Origin: Lachnospiraceae bacterium
GTDB lineage: Bacteria > Bacillota > Clostridia > Lachnospirales > Lachnospiraceae
Length of the DNA stretch: 49,451 nt
NCBI GenBank assembly: GCA_028724245.1
Contig: JAQYDI010000007.1
Coordinates: forward strand, 1-49,451
Reading direction: 5' to 3'
Part shown: positions 24,881-32,756 of the stretch, one piece after another
Position numbering within the stretch: position 1 is the first letter of the stretch
Layout of the letters: each line of letters opens with the position of its first letter
Made by a program: the position numbers and the translations under genes
The notes under the pieces: model-generated
What the model was told of the DNA's origin: nothing
Database searches by the model: none
What the model saw: the letters and a program-made list of their open reading frames with translations, nothing else

Positions 24881-25738
24881 TTACTCTTCCGGTTTTTCGG
24901 TTGTCAGATACTGAACAGAAATATAAGCTTCCTGACCGCCAAACTCTACTTTCCACCACCATGCATCGGAACTGTCCAGTACAGTTATACTTTCACCCTG
25001 TTTCAGCTGTCCAAGAACCTCATAGGAAGATTTGGGACCTTTGCGGACATTCACATCTGTAACTGCCCATGCCGTCTCCCCGTCTCCGCCTGCAGCCGGC
25101 TTCTGTTCAGAATCACTGCTCTGAACTGCTGAAGATTCACCGCTTTCATCAGAACCGCTCTCATCACTGCCGTCTCCCTGTTCACCGCTTTCCTGAGCGC
25201 TGCTCTCATCAGAACCGGTATCTCCGCTGCCATCGGCTTTCAGTGACTGAACCCGGTCAAACAGATCGCTCAGAGATACCTCCGGATCCGCAGATTCCAG
25301 ATATTCCATCAGAACATAACCGGTATCACCGTTAAGATCGATCCTGATCCACTCATTGCTGCAGATTCCCGTCATAACAGCTTCTCCCGATGCAGATAAG
25401 CTTCCAATCTTATCATAATCCGTACCGGGGCCGGAACGGACATTCACACCGGATACAGACTTCACACGGACATCCTCCACTTCCAGAAGCAGCACATCGT
25501 TCTCCAGTTTCTTTACAGACTCCTCTGCCTTCGCCGTCTCCGATGCAGATTCCTTCTCATCCTCCGATGCAGACTCATTCTCTGAAGCGGATTCCGTACC
25601 ATTCTCATAGACATTCAGTCCCCATTGAGACTGTGTTTCACTCTTTGTCTTCAAATGTGTATCTGAGCCCTTCGAACACCCTGCCAATACCGCTGTCCCC
25701 AGCATCAGAACAAGCAGTGATATACTTAATCTTTTCAT
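24881..25738 (-). CDS. Lipoprotein with two bacterial SH3 domains
   Basis: 285 residues. Lipoprotein signal with lipobox LAGC near residue 18. A Ser/Glu/Ala-rich linker is followed by SH3 domain 1 (VNVRSGPGTDYDKIGSLS), a second low-complexity linker rich in Ser, Asp, Glu and Gly, and SH3 domain 2 (VNVRKGPKSSYEVLGQL). SH3_3 domains bind peptidoglycan cross-bridges or other wall parts, so it is probably a lipid-anchored wall-facing protein. No catalytic domain. ATG 25738 has AGGAGG. It lies upstream of the reductase gene by 21 bases in the same direction. Confidence 0.85.
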   Translation of the reverse strand: MKRLSISLLVLMLGTAVLAGCSKGSDTHLKTKSETQSQWGLNVYENGTESASENESASEDEKESASETAKAEESVKKLENDVLLLEVEDVRVKSVSGVNVRSGPGTDYDKIGSLSASGEAVMTGICSNEWIRIDLNGDTGYVLMEYLESADPEVSLSDLFDRVQSLKADGSGDTGSDESSAQESGEQGDGSDESGSDESGESSAVQSSDSEQKPAAGGDGETAWAVTDVNVRKGPKSSYEVLGQLKQGESITVLDSSDAWWWKVEFGGQEAYISVQYLTTEKPEE

Positions 25739-25864
25739 CTAATACCTCCTGTGTTGTTTTGGCTATTTATTTTACACCTTATCTGTCTATTCCAGTCCAG
25801 ATTACAGTATATCATTAACCTTCGGAATCTGTAAACCGCTATGCCGTCGAAAAAGACAAAAAAA

Positions 25865-25893
25865 TTGACAAACACAAATCGGTAGACTATATT
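25865..25893 (+). promoter_or_regulatory. Sigma-A promoter for the PII gene
   Basis: TTGACA (25865-25870), 17-base spacer, TATATT (25888-25893). Start expected near 25900, about 40 bases before the ATG. Confidence 0.8.
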
Positions 25894-25940
25894 TGTAACC
25901 AGTAACGGTATTTATACCTTTTATGTGAGGAGGCACTATT

Positions 25941-26294
25941 ATGGAAAAAATTTACAAAGTTGAGATCATCACACGTAAGGAAAAGTTTCAGGAACTGAAA
26001 GATGCTCTGAATGAAATCGGGGTAGAGGGCATGACTGTATATGATGTACAGGGCTGCGGCGTGCAGAAGGGAATCGTGACATATTACCGTGGTGTAAAAA
26101 CCGAGGTTCAGCTGATTCCCAAGATCAAAATCGAAATGGTCGTATCCGAAGTTCCCTATGAAAAGATTCTGGAAACGGCAGAAAGAGTTCTGAAGACCGG
26201 TGCAGTGGGCGACGGCAAGGTTTTCGTATCCGAAATTACCGAGGCCCTGCGGATTCGTACCGGAGAACGCGGAGTGGATGCAATCCGCAACTGA
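25941..26294 (+). CDS. P-II family nitrogen regulatory protein
   Basis: 117 residues. Trimeric signal protein that reads 2-oxoglutarate and ATP/ADP. The fold is clear: MEKIYKVEIITRKEKF, the Q-loop/T-loop GVQKGIVTYYRGVKTEVQLIPK, the B-loop KTGAVGDGKVFVSEI and the C-loop LRIRTGE. The tyrosine uridylylated in E. coli (Tyr51) is replaced by Thr54 here, while the Tyr before RG is kept. ATG 25941 follows GAGGAGG. It stands alone: no ammonium transporter, glutamine synthetase or nif gene lies next to it. The target is therefore unknown. Confidence 0.93.
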   Translation: MEKIYKVEIITRKEKFQELKDALNEIGVEGMTVYDVQGCGVQKGIVTYYRGVKTEVQLIPKIKIEMVVSEVPYEKILETAERVLKTGAVGDGKVFVSEITEALRIRTGERGVDAIRN

Positions 26295-26322
26295 TGGCTG
26301 ACGGCAGTTCCGTATAAAAGCA

Positions 26323-26338
26323 GGTTTACGCATAAACC
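26323..26338 (-). terminator. Possible terminator of the YdcF gene
   Basis: GGTTTA (26323-26328) pairs with TAAACC (26333-26338); on the minus strand TGCTTTTATA follows. A second, longer hairpin (26337-26345 with 26366-26374) overlaps the end of the YdcF gene and could act for the convergent PII transcript, but lacks a T-run. Confidence 0.45.
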
Positions 26339-26364
26339 GCATCTGTACCGGTGTCAGAATCCGG

Positions 26365-27216
26365 TCAGATGCGGATATGCCCGAAAATCAATTCTTTAAA
26401 CAGGGCAATTCCCTCCCTGACCGTAAAAGAAAGCCACATAAACGGATCCGTCATGGCTGCCAGACCTTCTGTCTGCCATGTTCCAATACCTTTCGCCAGC
26501 GCCAGAGCACGGTACATATGAAAATTATTGCTGCAGACGGCAACCGACAGTTCCGTTTCGCAGATACTTTCGGCGATGTCTGCTTTCTCTGCAGATTCGC
26601 ACTGCGCTGCGCGGCTGTATTTCATCCCGGCTTTATATTTCTCTGCTTTATGACGGCAGATCACTTCTTTCGAAAACAGCAGGTTTTCACGGGTATTGAC
26701 CGAACGATCTTCCTGCAGGATCCTCTTTCCGGCAATTCCGTGCCTGACAAGCCAGTCATACATTGCCTGAGCCTCCGTAATATCTTCCCCCGGCCCCTGT
26801 CCGCCGGAAACCACCAGCATACAGTCCGGATGTTCATCCGCATACTCAGCTGCCTTTTTCAATCGAAATGCCAGAGACCGGGTCACCCGCGTCCCGCGCA
26901 CACAGGCGCCCAACACGATCACATACTGTACCGGACCTTTCGGCACAGCTCTCATTTTCGAAAATACCAGAATTTCCATAAGCAAAAACAGGATCAGGCC
27001 CAGCCCTGCGGACAGTATAAGAAACATGCGCAGAACTTCCGGGATCAGAAACCAGTTCCCCGTCTCCAGGCTTTTACCTATACATAAAAAAACAATACCC
27101 GATGCCGGCCACACATAATGAAAAGACGGACGAGGTCCGACATATATTACGATAAATATAAAATACATCAGACATATCCTGCCCGCAAGATAAAAAAAGT
27201 CAATCCATATATCCAT
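26365..27216 (-). CDS. YdcF/DUF218 family membrane protein
   Basis: 283 residues. Three or four N-terminal hydrophobic helices are followed by the DUF218 domain: YVIVLGACVRGTRVTRSLAFRL near residue 93, LVVSGGQGPGEDITEAQAM near 132, and VNTRENLLFSKE. A loop of about 40 residues (KAEKYKAGMKYSRAAQCESA) enlarges the C-terminal part. Family members (SanA, YdcF, ElyC) are linked to envelope integrity; the reaction is not known. The start at 27216 has an AAAGG site at a rather long distance. Transcribed toward the PII gene. Confidence 0.83.
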   Translation of the reverse strand: MDIWIDFFYLAGRICLMYFIFIVIYVGPRPSFHYVWPASGIVFLCIGKSLETGNWFLIPEVLRMFLILSAGLGLILFLLMEILVFSKMRAVPKGPVQYVIVLGACVRGTRVTRSLAFRLKKAAEYADEHPDCMLVVSGGQGPGEDITEAQAMYDWLVRHGIAGKRILQEDRSVNTRENLLFSKEVICRHKAEKYKAGMKYSRAAQCESAEKADIAESICETELSVAVCSNNFHMYRALALAKGIGTWQTEGLAAMTDPFMWLSFTVREGIALFKELIFGHIRI

Positions 27217-27475
27217 TATTTTTGCATAACCTTTCTGTTTAAAAATTTATCAGAATCCCTTTAAAATGTCCAGATGTTGAACAGATTTACATTGCTGTGC
27301 ACATGCACCGTTTTTACCTGCAAATCCCGCTGTATTTCCAAAACATCCCCTTCTTTTCCGCATATTTTCCGCATAGAATTTATCAAAAAAGTATATATAA
27401 TAAACTCTGCATTGATGGAAATAATGATATTTTTGTTTTATACTATAACCAATCACTTAATTTCGGGAGGCACGA

Positions 27476-27808
27476 ATGGAAATCAACTACAAACTTGTTG
27501 GACAGCGCATGCAGCAACTCCGGAAGGCCAACAACATTACTCAGGAACAGATTGCTGATAGCCTGAACACAACCGTGGCTTTCATCAGCAACATCGAAAA
27601 CAATCGTACCAAAATGAATCTGCGGGTTCTTACCTATTATGCTAGTGTGCTTAATGTGTCTGTTGATTACCTGCTTCATGCAGGCATGGCAGATTCCGAC
27701 CATTCATCCGATGAACTGGATACAGAGATTCTGCATCTTCTGCGTCAGTGTGATTCCAAGACAAAAGAAAAAATCATCCGTTGTCTTCGTATCATCATCG
27801 AAAAATAG
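27476..27808 (+). CDS. Cro/C1-type (XRE) transcriptional regulator
   Basis: 110 residues. Helix-turn-helix at residues about 8-62: VGQRMQQLRKANNITQEQIA, then LNTTVAFISNIENNRTKMNLR, then the HTH_3 close (YASVLNVSVDYLL). The tail (TEILHLLRQCDSKTKEKIIRCLRIIIEK) is a short helical region likely used for dimer formation. ATG 27476 has GGGAGG. It stands alone, so its target is not evident. The 260 bases upstream are AT-rich with a TATACT-like -10 at about 27438 but no good -35. Confidence 0.88.
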   Translation: MEINYKLVGQRMQQLRKANNITQEQIADSLNTTVAFISNIENNRTKMNLRVLTYYASVLNVSVDYLLHAGMADSDHSSDELDTEILHLLRQCDSKTKEKIIRCLRIIIEK

Positions 27809-27896
27809 ATAAATGTTGTCACCACCACGGCAGTCCGGTCCCCCCACTGAACTGCCGCCGCCTTTTCCGGCTGTCTGTTTTACTGATCGGCTGGTT

Positions 27897-29264
27897 TTAT
27901 TCAAACGGCAGTACGATTGTAATCCGCGTTCCGATTTCTTCATAACTGATCACTTCAAAAAATCCTTTATGCTTTTCTACGATCCAGCGGGCAATGGAAA
28001 GTCCGAGACCGCTTCCCCCCGTTCTGGAATTTCTTGCCGGATCTCCCCGGTACAGTCTTTCAAAAATGTGCCCCACATCCTTTTTTCCTATCCCCATACC
28101 GTTATCCTGAATTTCAATGCAGACCTGTCTGCTGCCATACAATCCGTCAATATCCTGTCTGCCTGCAGTCTGACTGCTGCTGTCATGCTTATGACCACCC
28201 TGTCTGTCATCAGACCGGGTATACATGCGTATGCGGATTCTGCTGCCTGCAGGACTGTATTTGGCTGCATTATCGATCAGAATACGTACCGACTGCTTCA
28301 GCATGGCATAATCCGCCTGAATCTCCACGGCTTCCGATACCTGCAGTTCATATCGGTGCTCCGGATCGATCATCCGTGATTCATCTGCAATTTCTTCCAT
28401 CATGGACAGAAGATCCACCGATTCCGGTTCAAATTTCTGTCTTCCGGCATCACCCCTGGCCAGAAACAGAAGCTGTTCCACCAGTGTATTCATATGTTCC
28501 GCTTCCGATTTAATAGCTGCTATGGATTCCTCCAGAATATTTTCATCTGATTTTCCCCATCGGTCCAGCATATTGATATAACCCTGAATCACGGCAATCG
28601 GCGTACGCAGCTCGTGGCTGGCATCGTCCACAAAACGGATCTGCTGCCTGTAGCTGTTGTGCAGCCGCTTCAGCATGTTGTTGATAGCCGCTTCCAGCCC
28701 CTGCAGGTCAGAATCACCGGTATTGATCATCAGCTCCGGTGAAGTTCCGTCAATATGCTCGATCGCTTCCTCCAGACTGGAAAAACGTTCTTCCATCATG
28801 TTTTTGCTTGAAATCTCCTCCGCTGCCAGAGCCAGTTCATCAATAGGCTTCAGATATTTCCGGTAGGATTCCGTACCGTTCAGAAATCCCACAGCCCACC
28901 AGAGAAGCGCACCTGCGAAGACCGTCAGAAAAGGAATCCGGATAGACAGAAGAAAACGGCCCAGTTCTGCCGTATAACGTGTTCCTGACCCGTCTGTAAA
29001 TATATATTTCAGCGTTTCCGGCTTCTTCAGGCTTCCCTCCAGCGCCCCCTGCACCACTTTTGCTCCGAAAGGCAGAAGAATCTGCTTTGATGTAAAAAAC
29101 CATACCAGCATAATAACAATAAAAATAAATATGGCTGTAAAAATCAGGCTGCAGAACTTTCTGCGCTGACTGGCCAGATTCAGTTTCCATGCAATGGAAC
29201 CGGAGCGCCCCGCGCCGCGGTCCCGTCTGACATCCCGACCGTCTTTTCTTTCATTATGATTCAT
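27897..29264 (-). CDS. Two-component sensor histidine kinase (OmpR/EnvZ class)
   Basis: 455 residues. Two membrane helices (LIFTAIFIFIVIMLVWFFTS near 38 and IPFLTVFAGALLWWAVGFL near 112) enclose a short outside loop; a HAMP-like region follows. The phospho-acceptor box DASHELRTPIAVIQGYIN is near residue 215, the N box ILIDNAAKYSP near 332, and the G boxes IQDNGMGIGKKD and GSGLGLSIARWIVEKH close the ATPase domain. A 30-residue His/Ser/Asp-rich insertion (about 350-380) lies inside the ATPase domain. The ATG has an AAGGA site. Pairs with the response regulator 57 bases upstream. Confidence 0.93.
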   Translation of the reverse strand: MNHNERKDGRDVRRDRGAGRSGSIAWKLNLASQRRKFCSLIFTAIFIFIVIMLVWFFTSKQILLPFGAKVVQGALEGSLKKPETLKYIFTDGSGTRYTAELGRFLLSIRIPFLTVFAGALLWWAVGFLNGTESYRKYLKPIDELALAAEEISSKNMMEERFSSLEEAIEHIDGTSPELMINTGDSDLQGLEAAINNMLKRLHNSYRQQIRFVDDASHELRTPIAVIQGYINMLDRWGKSDENILEESIAAIKSEAEHMNTLVEQLLFLARGDAGRQKFEPESVDLLSMMEEIADESRMIDPEHRYELQVSEAVEIQADYAMLKQSVRILIDNAAKYSPAGSRIRIRMYTRSDDRQGGHKHDSSSQTAGRQDIDGLYGSRQVCIEIQDNGMGIGKKDVGHIFERLYRGDPARNSRTGGSGLGLSIARWIVEKHKGFFEVISYEEIGTRITIVLPFE

Positions 29265-29321
29265 GGCATTGATCCTTATGACTTATGGCATTGATTGGCG
29301 TCGTTTATAATATTTATCTTA

Positions 29322-30023
29322 TCACTCGTGGTATTCATCCTTGATTACATAGCCGACACCGCGTACTGTAAGGATAAATTTTTCTCCCACAGCATCATCG
29401 ATCTTCTGGCGCAGGAACCGGACATACACATCCACCACATTGGTTTCCCCCACATAATCATATCCCCACACATTATTGAGAATGGTTTCCCGTGACAGGA
29501 CAACATTGCAGTTTATCATCAATTCCCTGAGCAGCTGAAATTCCTTGTTGGTCAGCTGGATTTCCTTCCCCTGATATCTGACTGTATGAGCTGCTTCATC
29601 CATCACCAGATTCCGGACCTGATGAATGTGTCCGCTGCCGACGGACGATTCCGTCCCCTGTGCATGTTTACGCAGAACCAGGCGGATCCGGGCCAGAAGT
29701 TCCTCCACGGCAAAAGGCTTCGTCATATAATCATCAGCACCCATATCAAGACCATTTACCTTATCCATAACCTGATCTCTGGCGGTCAGCATGATTACCG
29801 GCAGTTCCGAGGTTTTCCTCAGACGCCTGAGAACTTCCAGACCGTTGATGCCCGGCAGCATAATATCCAGTATCATCAGAGAGAAGCCTCCGGAAAGCGC
29901 CGCCTCCAAACCGCTTCTCCCATCATATTTTTTAACTACTTCATACCCTTCATGGACCAGTTCCAGTTCCAGAAAACGGGCGATCTTATCTTCATCCTCG
30001 ACTATCAGTATTCTCTTCGTCAT
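29322..30023 (-). CDS. Two-component response regulator (OmpR/PhoB family)
   Basis: 233 residues. Receiver domain 1-118 with acidic pair EDEDK near 9, phospho-acceptor Asp in MILDIMLPGINGLEVL near 52, Thr in IMLTARDQ and Lys in YMTKPFAVEEL. The DNA-binding winged helix (about 133-230) contains LTNKEFQLLRELM and VDVYVRFLRQKIDD. It starts 32 bases inside the DUF4342 gene and is followed by its kinase. The target genes are not known. Confidence 0.95.
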   Translation of the reverse strand: MTKRILIVEDEDKIARFLELELVHEGYEVVKKYDGRSGLEAALSGGFSLMILDIMLPGINGLEVLRRLRKTSELPVIMLTARDQVMDKVNGLDMGADDYMTKPFAVEELLARIRLVLRKHAQGTESSVGSGHIHQVRNLVMDEAAHTVRYQGKEIQLTNKEFQLLRELMINCNVVLSRETILNNVWGYDYVGETNVVDVYVRFLRQKIDDAVGEKFILTVRGVGYVIKDEYHE

Positions 30024-30564
30024 CTATCAATTCCCTGACCTTCTCCTTAATATCTTCCGCGCAGTCGGCTGCTTTTTCCATGGCCTGATTAACCGTATCC
30101 GTCCCCAGATCACTGCCCCGGAAGGAGTAACGCAGCCCCGCCAGCAGACCGAGGCACAGTGCAGCAGCCGTAACCCAGAAAGCTGCAAGCAGCAGAATAA
30201 CCGGTATCAGCACCGGAACATGCAGAATTTCCTTTTCTTTATGCCGTACTACAAAATCATTATCCAGACTTTTACGGAACAGTTTTTTCACGATCCGTCT
30301 CAGCTTTGCTCCGGTGGATTCCTCTCTGGACCGCGATGCAGTGACTGTAACCTGCTGGAATTCTTCCGAATTCTGATCCTGCGTGGAATAACCGGTACCT
30401 GTCTGCGCGCCGGAATCAGGAATCCTTCCCGCCCGTTCCAGTTCAATCATGCTGTCCAGAATATCCCAACCATTGCGTTCCAGAATCTCCTGTGCCTCTT
30501 CCTGTCCAATCTGCGCTTTCTGCGCCAGTTTCTCAATCAATTCTCTTTTTTCCATCTCTTCCAT
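29992..30564 (-). CDS. DUF4342 domain membrane protein, first gene of a two-component operon
   Basis: 190 residues. The N-terminus is UBA-like (ELIEKLAQKAQIGQEEAQEILERNGWDILDSMIELERAGRI), followed by a polar linker and the DUF4342 core: basic patch VKKLFRKSLDNDFVVRHKEKEILHVPV, then a membrane helix (VLIPVILLLAAFWVTAAALCLGLLAG) and an acidic amphipathic tail. ATG 30564 has AAAGGAG at 8 bases; ATG 30570 is too close. Its last 32 bases overlap the response regulator, so the three genes are one translationally coupled unit. It may be a membrane-associated accessory of the sensor system; that is inference. Confidence 0.75.
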   Translation of the reverse strand: MEEMEKRELIEKLAQKAQIGQEEAQEILERNGWDILDSMIELERAGRIPDSGAQTGTGYSTQDQNSEEFQQVTVTASRSREESTGAKLRRIVKKLFRKSLDNDFVVRHKEKEILHVPVLIPVILLLAAFWVTAAALCLGLLAGLRYSFRGSDLGTDTVNQAMEKAADCAEDIKEKVRELIDDEENTDSRG

Positions 30565-30695
30565 AACCATAACTCCTTTATTGTATCATTATTGCATGGA
30601 TACCTGCAATCTTTTTTCTGATGGTCTTATCATATCTGATATAAATTAAAACAAAACAGGGAAAGAATTAAAATCCTATTAAAAACAATTCCCTC

Positions 30696-30760
30696 TTGAC
30701 AAGTATCCCCAAACTCTATATAATCTCAAAATGCAAACAATTTGCGTTTTAATGCATTTT
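30696..30760 (+). promoter_or_regulatory. Promoter and operator of the metal exporter gene
   Basis: TTGACA (30696-30701), 17-base spacer, TATAAT (30719-30724). Right after the -10 lie three half-sites: AAAATGCAAA (30728-30737), its inverted partner TTTGCGTTTT (30741-30750) and a further inverted AATGCATTTT (30751-30760). The first two form a near-perfect palindrome over the expected start point, the usual place for repressor binding. Confidence 0.75.
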
Positions 30761-30776
30761 ACAGGGAGATCGATTT

Positions 30777-31640
30777 ATGGAGATGATTGCTGATATTCTG
30801 GTGGACAGCGGACTGGACAGTCTGCGTCTGATTCCGTTTTTATTTGTTACCTATCTGCTGATGGAATACCTTGAACACAAAACCGGGGAACAGACAACAC
30901 GTCTGATCCGCAAAGCCGGAAAGCTGGGCCCCGTCTGCGGCGGTGTTCTGGGAATCTTTCCCCAATGCGGTTTTTCCGCTGCCGCTTCCAGTCTGTACGC
31001 AGGCAGGCTGATCACCGTGGGCACACTTCTTGCCGTGTACCTTTCCACATCCGACGAGATGCTTCCGATTCTTTTATCGGAACAGGTCGAGCCGGGTCTG
31101 ATTCTGAAAATACTGGGCATGAAGATGACCATCGGTATCATTACCGGGCTGGCTGCCGACCAGATTCTTGTCCGCATATTCAGAGAACCCGAAAAAAAAG
31201 CGGATATCCATTCCATCTGCGAACATGAGCACTGCCATTGTGAAGGCGGCAGTATTGTCCGCTCCGCAGTCAACCATACCATCCGCATCGTTATCTATAT
31301 TTTCCTGATTTCCCTGATTCTGAATCTGGTAATCGAAGGAATCGGTGAAGAAAATCTGTCGGGACTGATTCTGAATGTGCCCGTAGCCGGACAGATGATC
31401 GCCGCCCTGGTGGGCCTGATCCCCAACTGTGCTGCTTCCGTCGTCATCACACAGCTGTATCTGGAGGGAATTCTGGGCGGCGGAGCCATGATGTCGGGAC
31501 TTCTGGTCAGCGCCGGCGTGGGACTGCTGATCCTTTTCCGCCTGCACCGGAACCGGAAAAAGAACCTGCAGATCCTCGGCCTTCTGTACCTTTCCGGTGT
31601 CTGCTGGGGGATCCTGATTCAGTTTACCGGCTTACTCTAA
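30777..31640 (+). CDS. Putative heavy-metal exporter, 10-TM ArsP_2-like family
   Basis: 287 residues, about eight to ten membrane helices in two halves. Each half has a conserved kink: LGIFPQCGFSAAASSLYAG with LSTSDEMLPILLSE in the first, and VGLIPNCAASVVITQLYLEG in the second. Between them is a cytoplasmic loop with a metal-binding run HSICEHEHCHCEGG. The family is annotated as arsenic or manganese/heavy-metal efflux; substrate not proven. ATG 30777 follows GGGAG. Expressed from a strong promoter with a palindromic operator, and ends at a bidirectional terminator. Confidence 0.82.
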   Translation: MEMIADILVDSGLDSLRLIPFLFVTYLLMEYLEHKTGEQTTRLIRKAGKLGPVCGGVLGIFPQCGFSAAASSLYAGRLITVGTLLAVYLSTSDEMLPILLSEQVEPGLILKILGMKMTIGIITGLAADQILVRIFREPEKKADIHSICEHEHCHCEGGSIVRSAVNHTIRIVIYIFLISLILNLVIEGIGEENLSGLILNVPVAGQMIAALVGLIPNCAASVVITQLYLEGILGGGAMMSGLLVSAGVGLLILFRLHRNRKKNLQILGLLYLSGVCWGILIQFTGLL

Positions 31641-31699
31641 ATGAAAATCAGCCTGCCATATCGGCAATGAAGATATCATATGGCTTTGATGCCATAACA

Positions 31700-31747
31700 A
31701 AAACGGATACAGTCTGATCACATACCAAATCAGACCGTATCCGTTTT
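31700..31747. terminator. Bidirectional terminator between the metal exporter and polyferredoxin
   Basis: A 19-bp stem with one mismatch (31700-31718 with 31729-31747), flanked by A-run and T-run, so it can end transcripts from both sides. Confidence 0.9.
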
Positions 31748-31801
31748 TTACTGTTTTTTTACTGTCCGAAGCAGTTCGAGGCCCCGGTTATGTAAACCCG
31801 A

Positions 31802-32188
31802 TTATTTCTCAACAACAGCGATTGCATCAACAGGGCAGGATTTTGCGCATTTGCCGCATGCGATACACTTTGAAGGATGTTCAGCGCCTGCACGCATAAC
31901 CAGAACGCCGAAAGGACATACTTCTACACATTTGCCGCAGCCGATACATTTCTTCTTGTCGATTGTGAAAACGCCCTTTGCGTTCTTTGTGATTGCTTCC
32001 TGTTCGCAGGATTTTGCACACTTACCGCACTGTACGCAGACATTGGTCTTTACTGCGCCGTTCTTCTCGATAATATGGATGCATGATAAATCCGGATCAT
32101 ATTCTTTGTAGAATGTTTCTGAACAGACAACTTCACACTGTTTACATGCCATACACGCTTCCTGGTCTACAACTTTTAATTTCTTCAT
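31802..32188 (-). CDS. Polyferredoxin with four 4Fe-4S motifs
   Basis: 128 residues. Four CxxCxxCxxxC motifs at residues 12-22 (CMACKQC), 51-61 (CVQCGKC), 81-91 (CIGCGKC) and 108-118 (CIACGKC), enough for up to four clusters. No signal peptide, so cytoplasmic. It should carry electrons to or from oxidoreductases of the HycB/CooF type; the partner is not in the window. ATG 32188 follows AAAGGGG. The -10 (TATAAT, minus strand, 32259-32264) is enclosed by an inverted repeat TGCAA/TTGCA (32254-32273), a possible operator. A bidirectional terminator ends the unit. Confidence 0.93.
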   Translation of the reverse strand: MKKLKVVDQEACMACKQCEVVCSETFYKEYDPDLSCIHIIEKNGAVKTNVCVQCGKCAKSCEQEAITKNAKGVFTIDKKKCIGCGKCVEVCPFGVLVMRAGAEHPSKCIACGKCAKSCPVDAIAVVEK

Positions 32189-32253
32189 TTTTACCCCTTT
32201 CCGTAAATTAATACGTACCCTCTTTTTTGACAGTTAATTCAGCAGTATGGCAA

Positions 32254-32273
32254 TGCAAATTATAGAAGTTGCA
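32254..32273 (-). promoter_or_regulatory. -10 element within an inverted repeat upstream of the polyferredoxin
   Basis: TGCAA (32254-32258) and TTGCA (32269-32273) surround the minus-strand TATAAT at 32259-32264. The -35 (TTCGGC, 32282-32287) is poor, as in promoters that depend on a regulator. Confidence 0.4.
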
Positions 32274-32328
32274 CAAAATACGCCGAAAACTGCCTGTGTG
32301 TTCATTTTAACAAGATGTCAAAGTAATG

Positions 32329-32754
32329 TCAATCTTTTTGCAATTTCTTCTGACATTCTTCACATAATCCGAACAGACTGGAACCGCTGCACTGAAGCAG
32401 AAACCGGTGATGTTCCTGCAGATGATGCCTGATCTCATCCATAAACTGACAGTCCAGATGGATCACCTTGCCGCAGCAGGTGCACTTGACGTGAAGATGC
32501 TCTTCACAGCAGTTGCCCTCTCCCACATACTGAAAACCGGCACATTCCCCTTTATCCGCCGTATATTTCAGGATCTGATGCTCCTCCTGCAGTTTGTCCA
32601 GAAAGCGGTAAATCGTTGTAATATTGACGCTGACCCCCTGAGCCTTCATATATTGATGGATATCATTGACATAAACGGTGCGATCACGGTTTGCCTTCAT
32701 ATAGGCAAGCATCATGTCACGGTTTTTTGTCCGGTAACCGGCCACTCTTGTCAT
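32329..32754 (-). CDS. Fur family metal-dependent transcriptional regulator
   Basis: 141 residues. Winged helix with VYVNDIHQYMKAQGVSVNITTIYRFLDKLQ near 28-58; metal-binding region CCEEHLHVKCTCCGKVIHLDC (CxxC) and the second CEEC near the C-terminus form the structural zinc site. The set of Cys/His residues does not let me choose between Fur, Zur, PerR or MntR-like types; the Cys-rich region resembles Zur. ATG 32754 has GGGAG and lies two bases after the stop of the homocysteine methyltransferase gene (TGATTATG), so it is translationally coupled to it. A candidate to act at the nearby metal exporter and ferredoxin promoters. Confidence 0.9.
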   Translation of the reverse strand: MTRVAGYRTKNRDMMLAYMKANRDRTVYVNDIHQYMKAQGVSVNITTIYRFLDKLQEEHQILKYTADKGECAGFQYVGEGNCCEEHLHVKCTCCGKVIHLDCQFMDEIRHHLQEHHRFLLQCSGSSLFGLCEECQKKLQKD

Positions 32755-32756
32755 AA

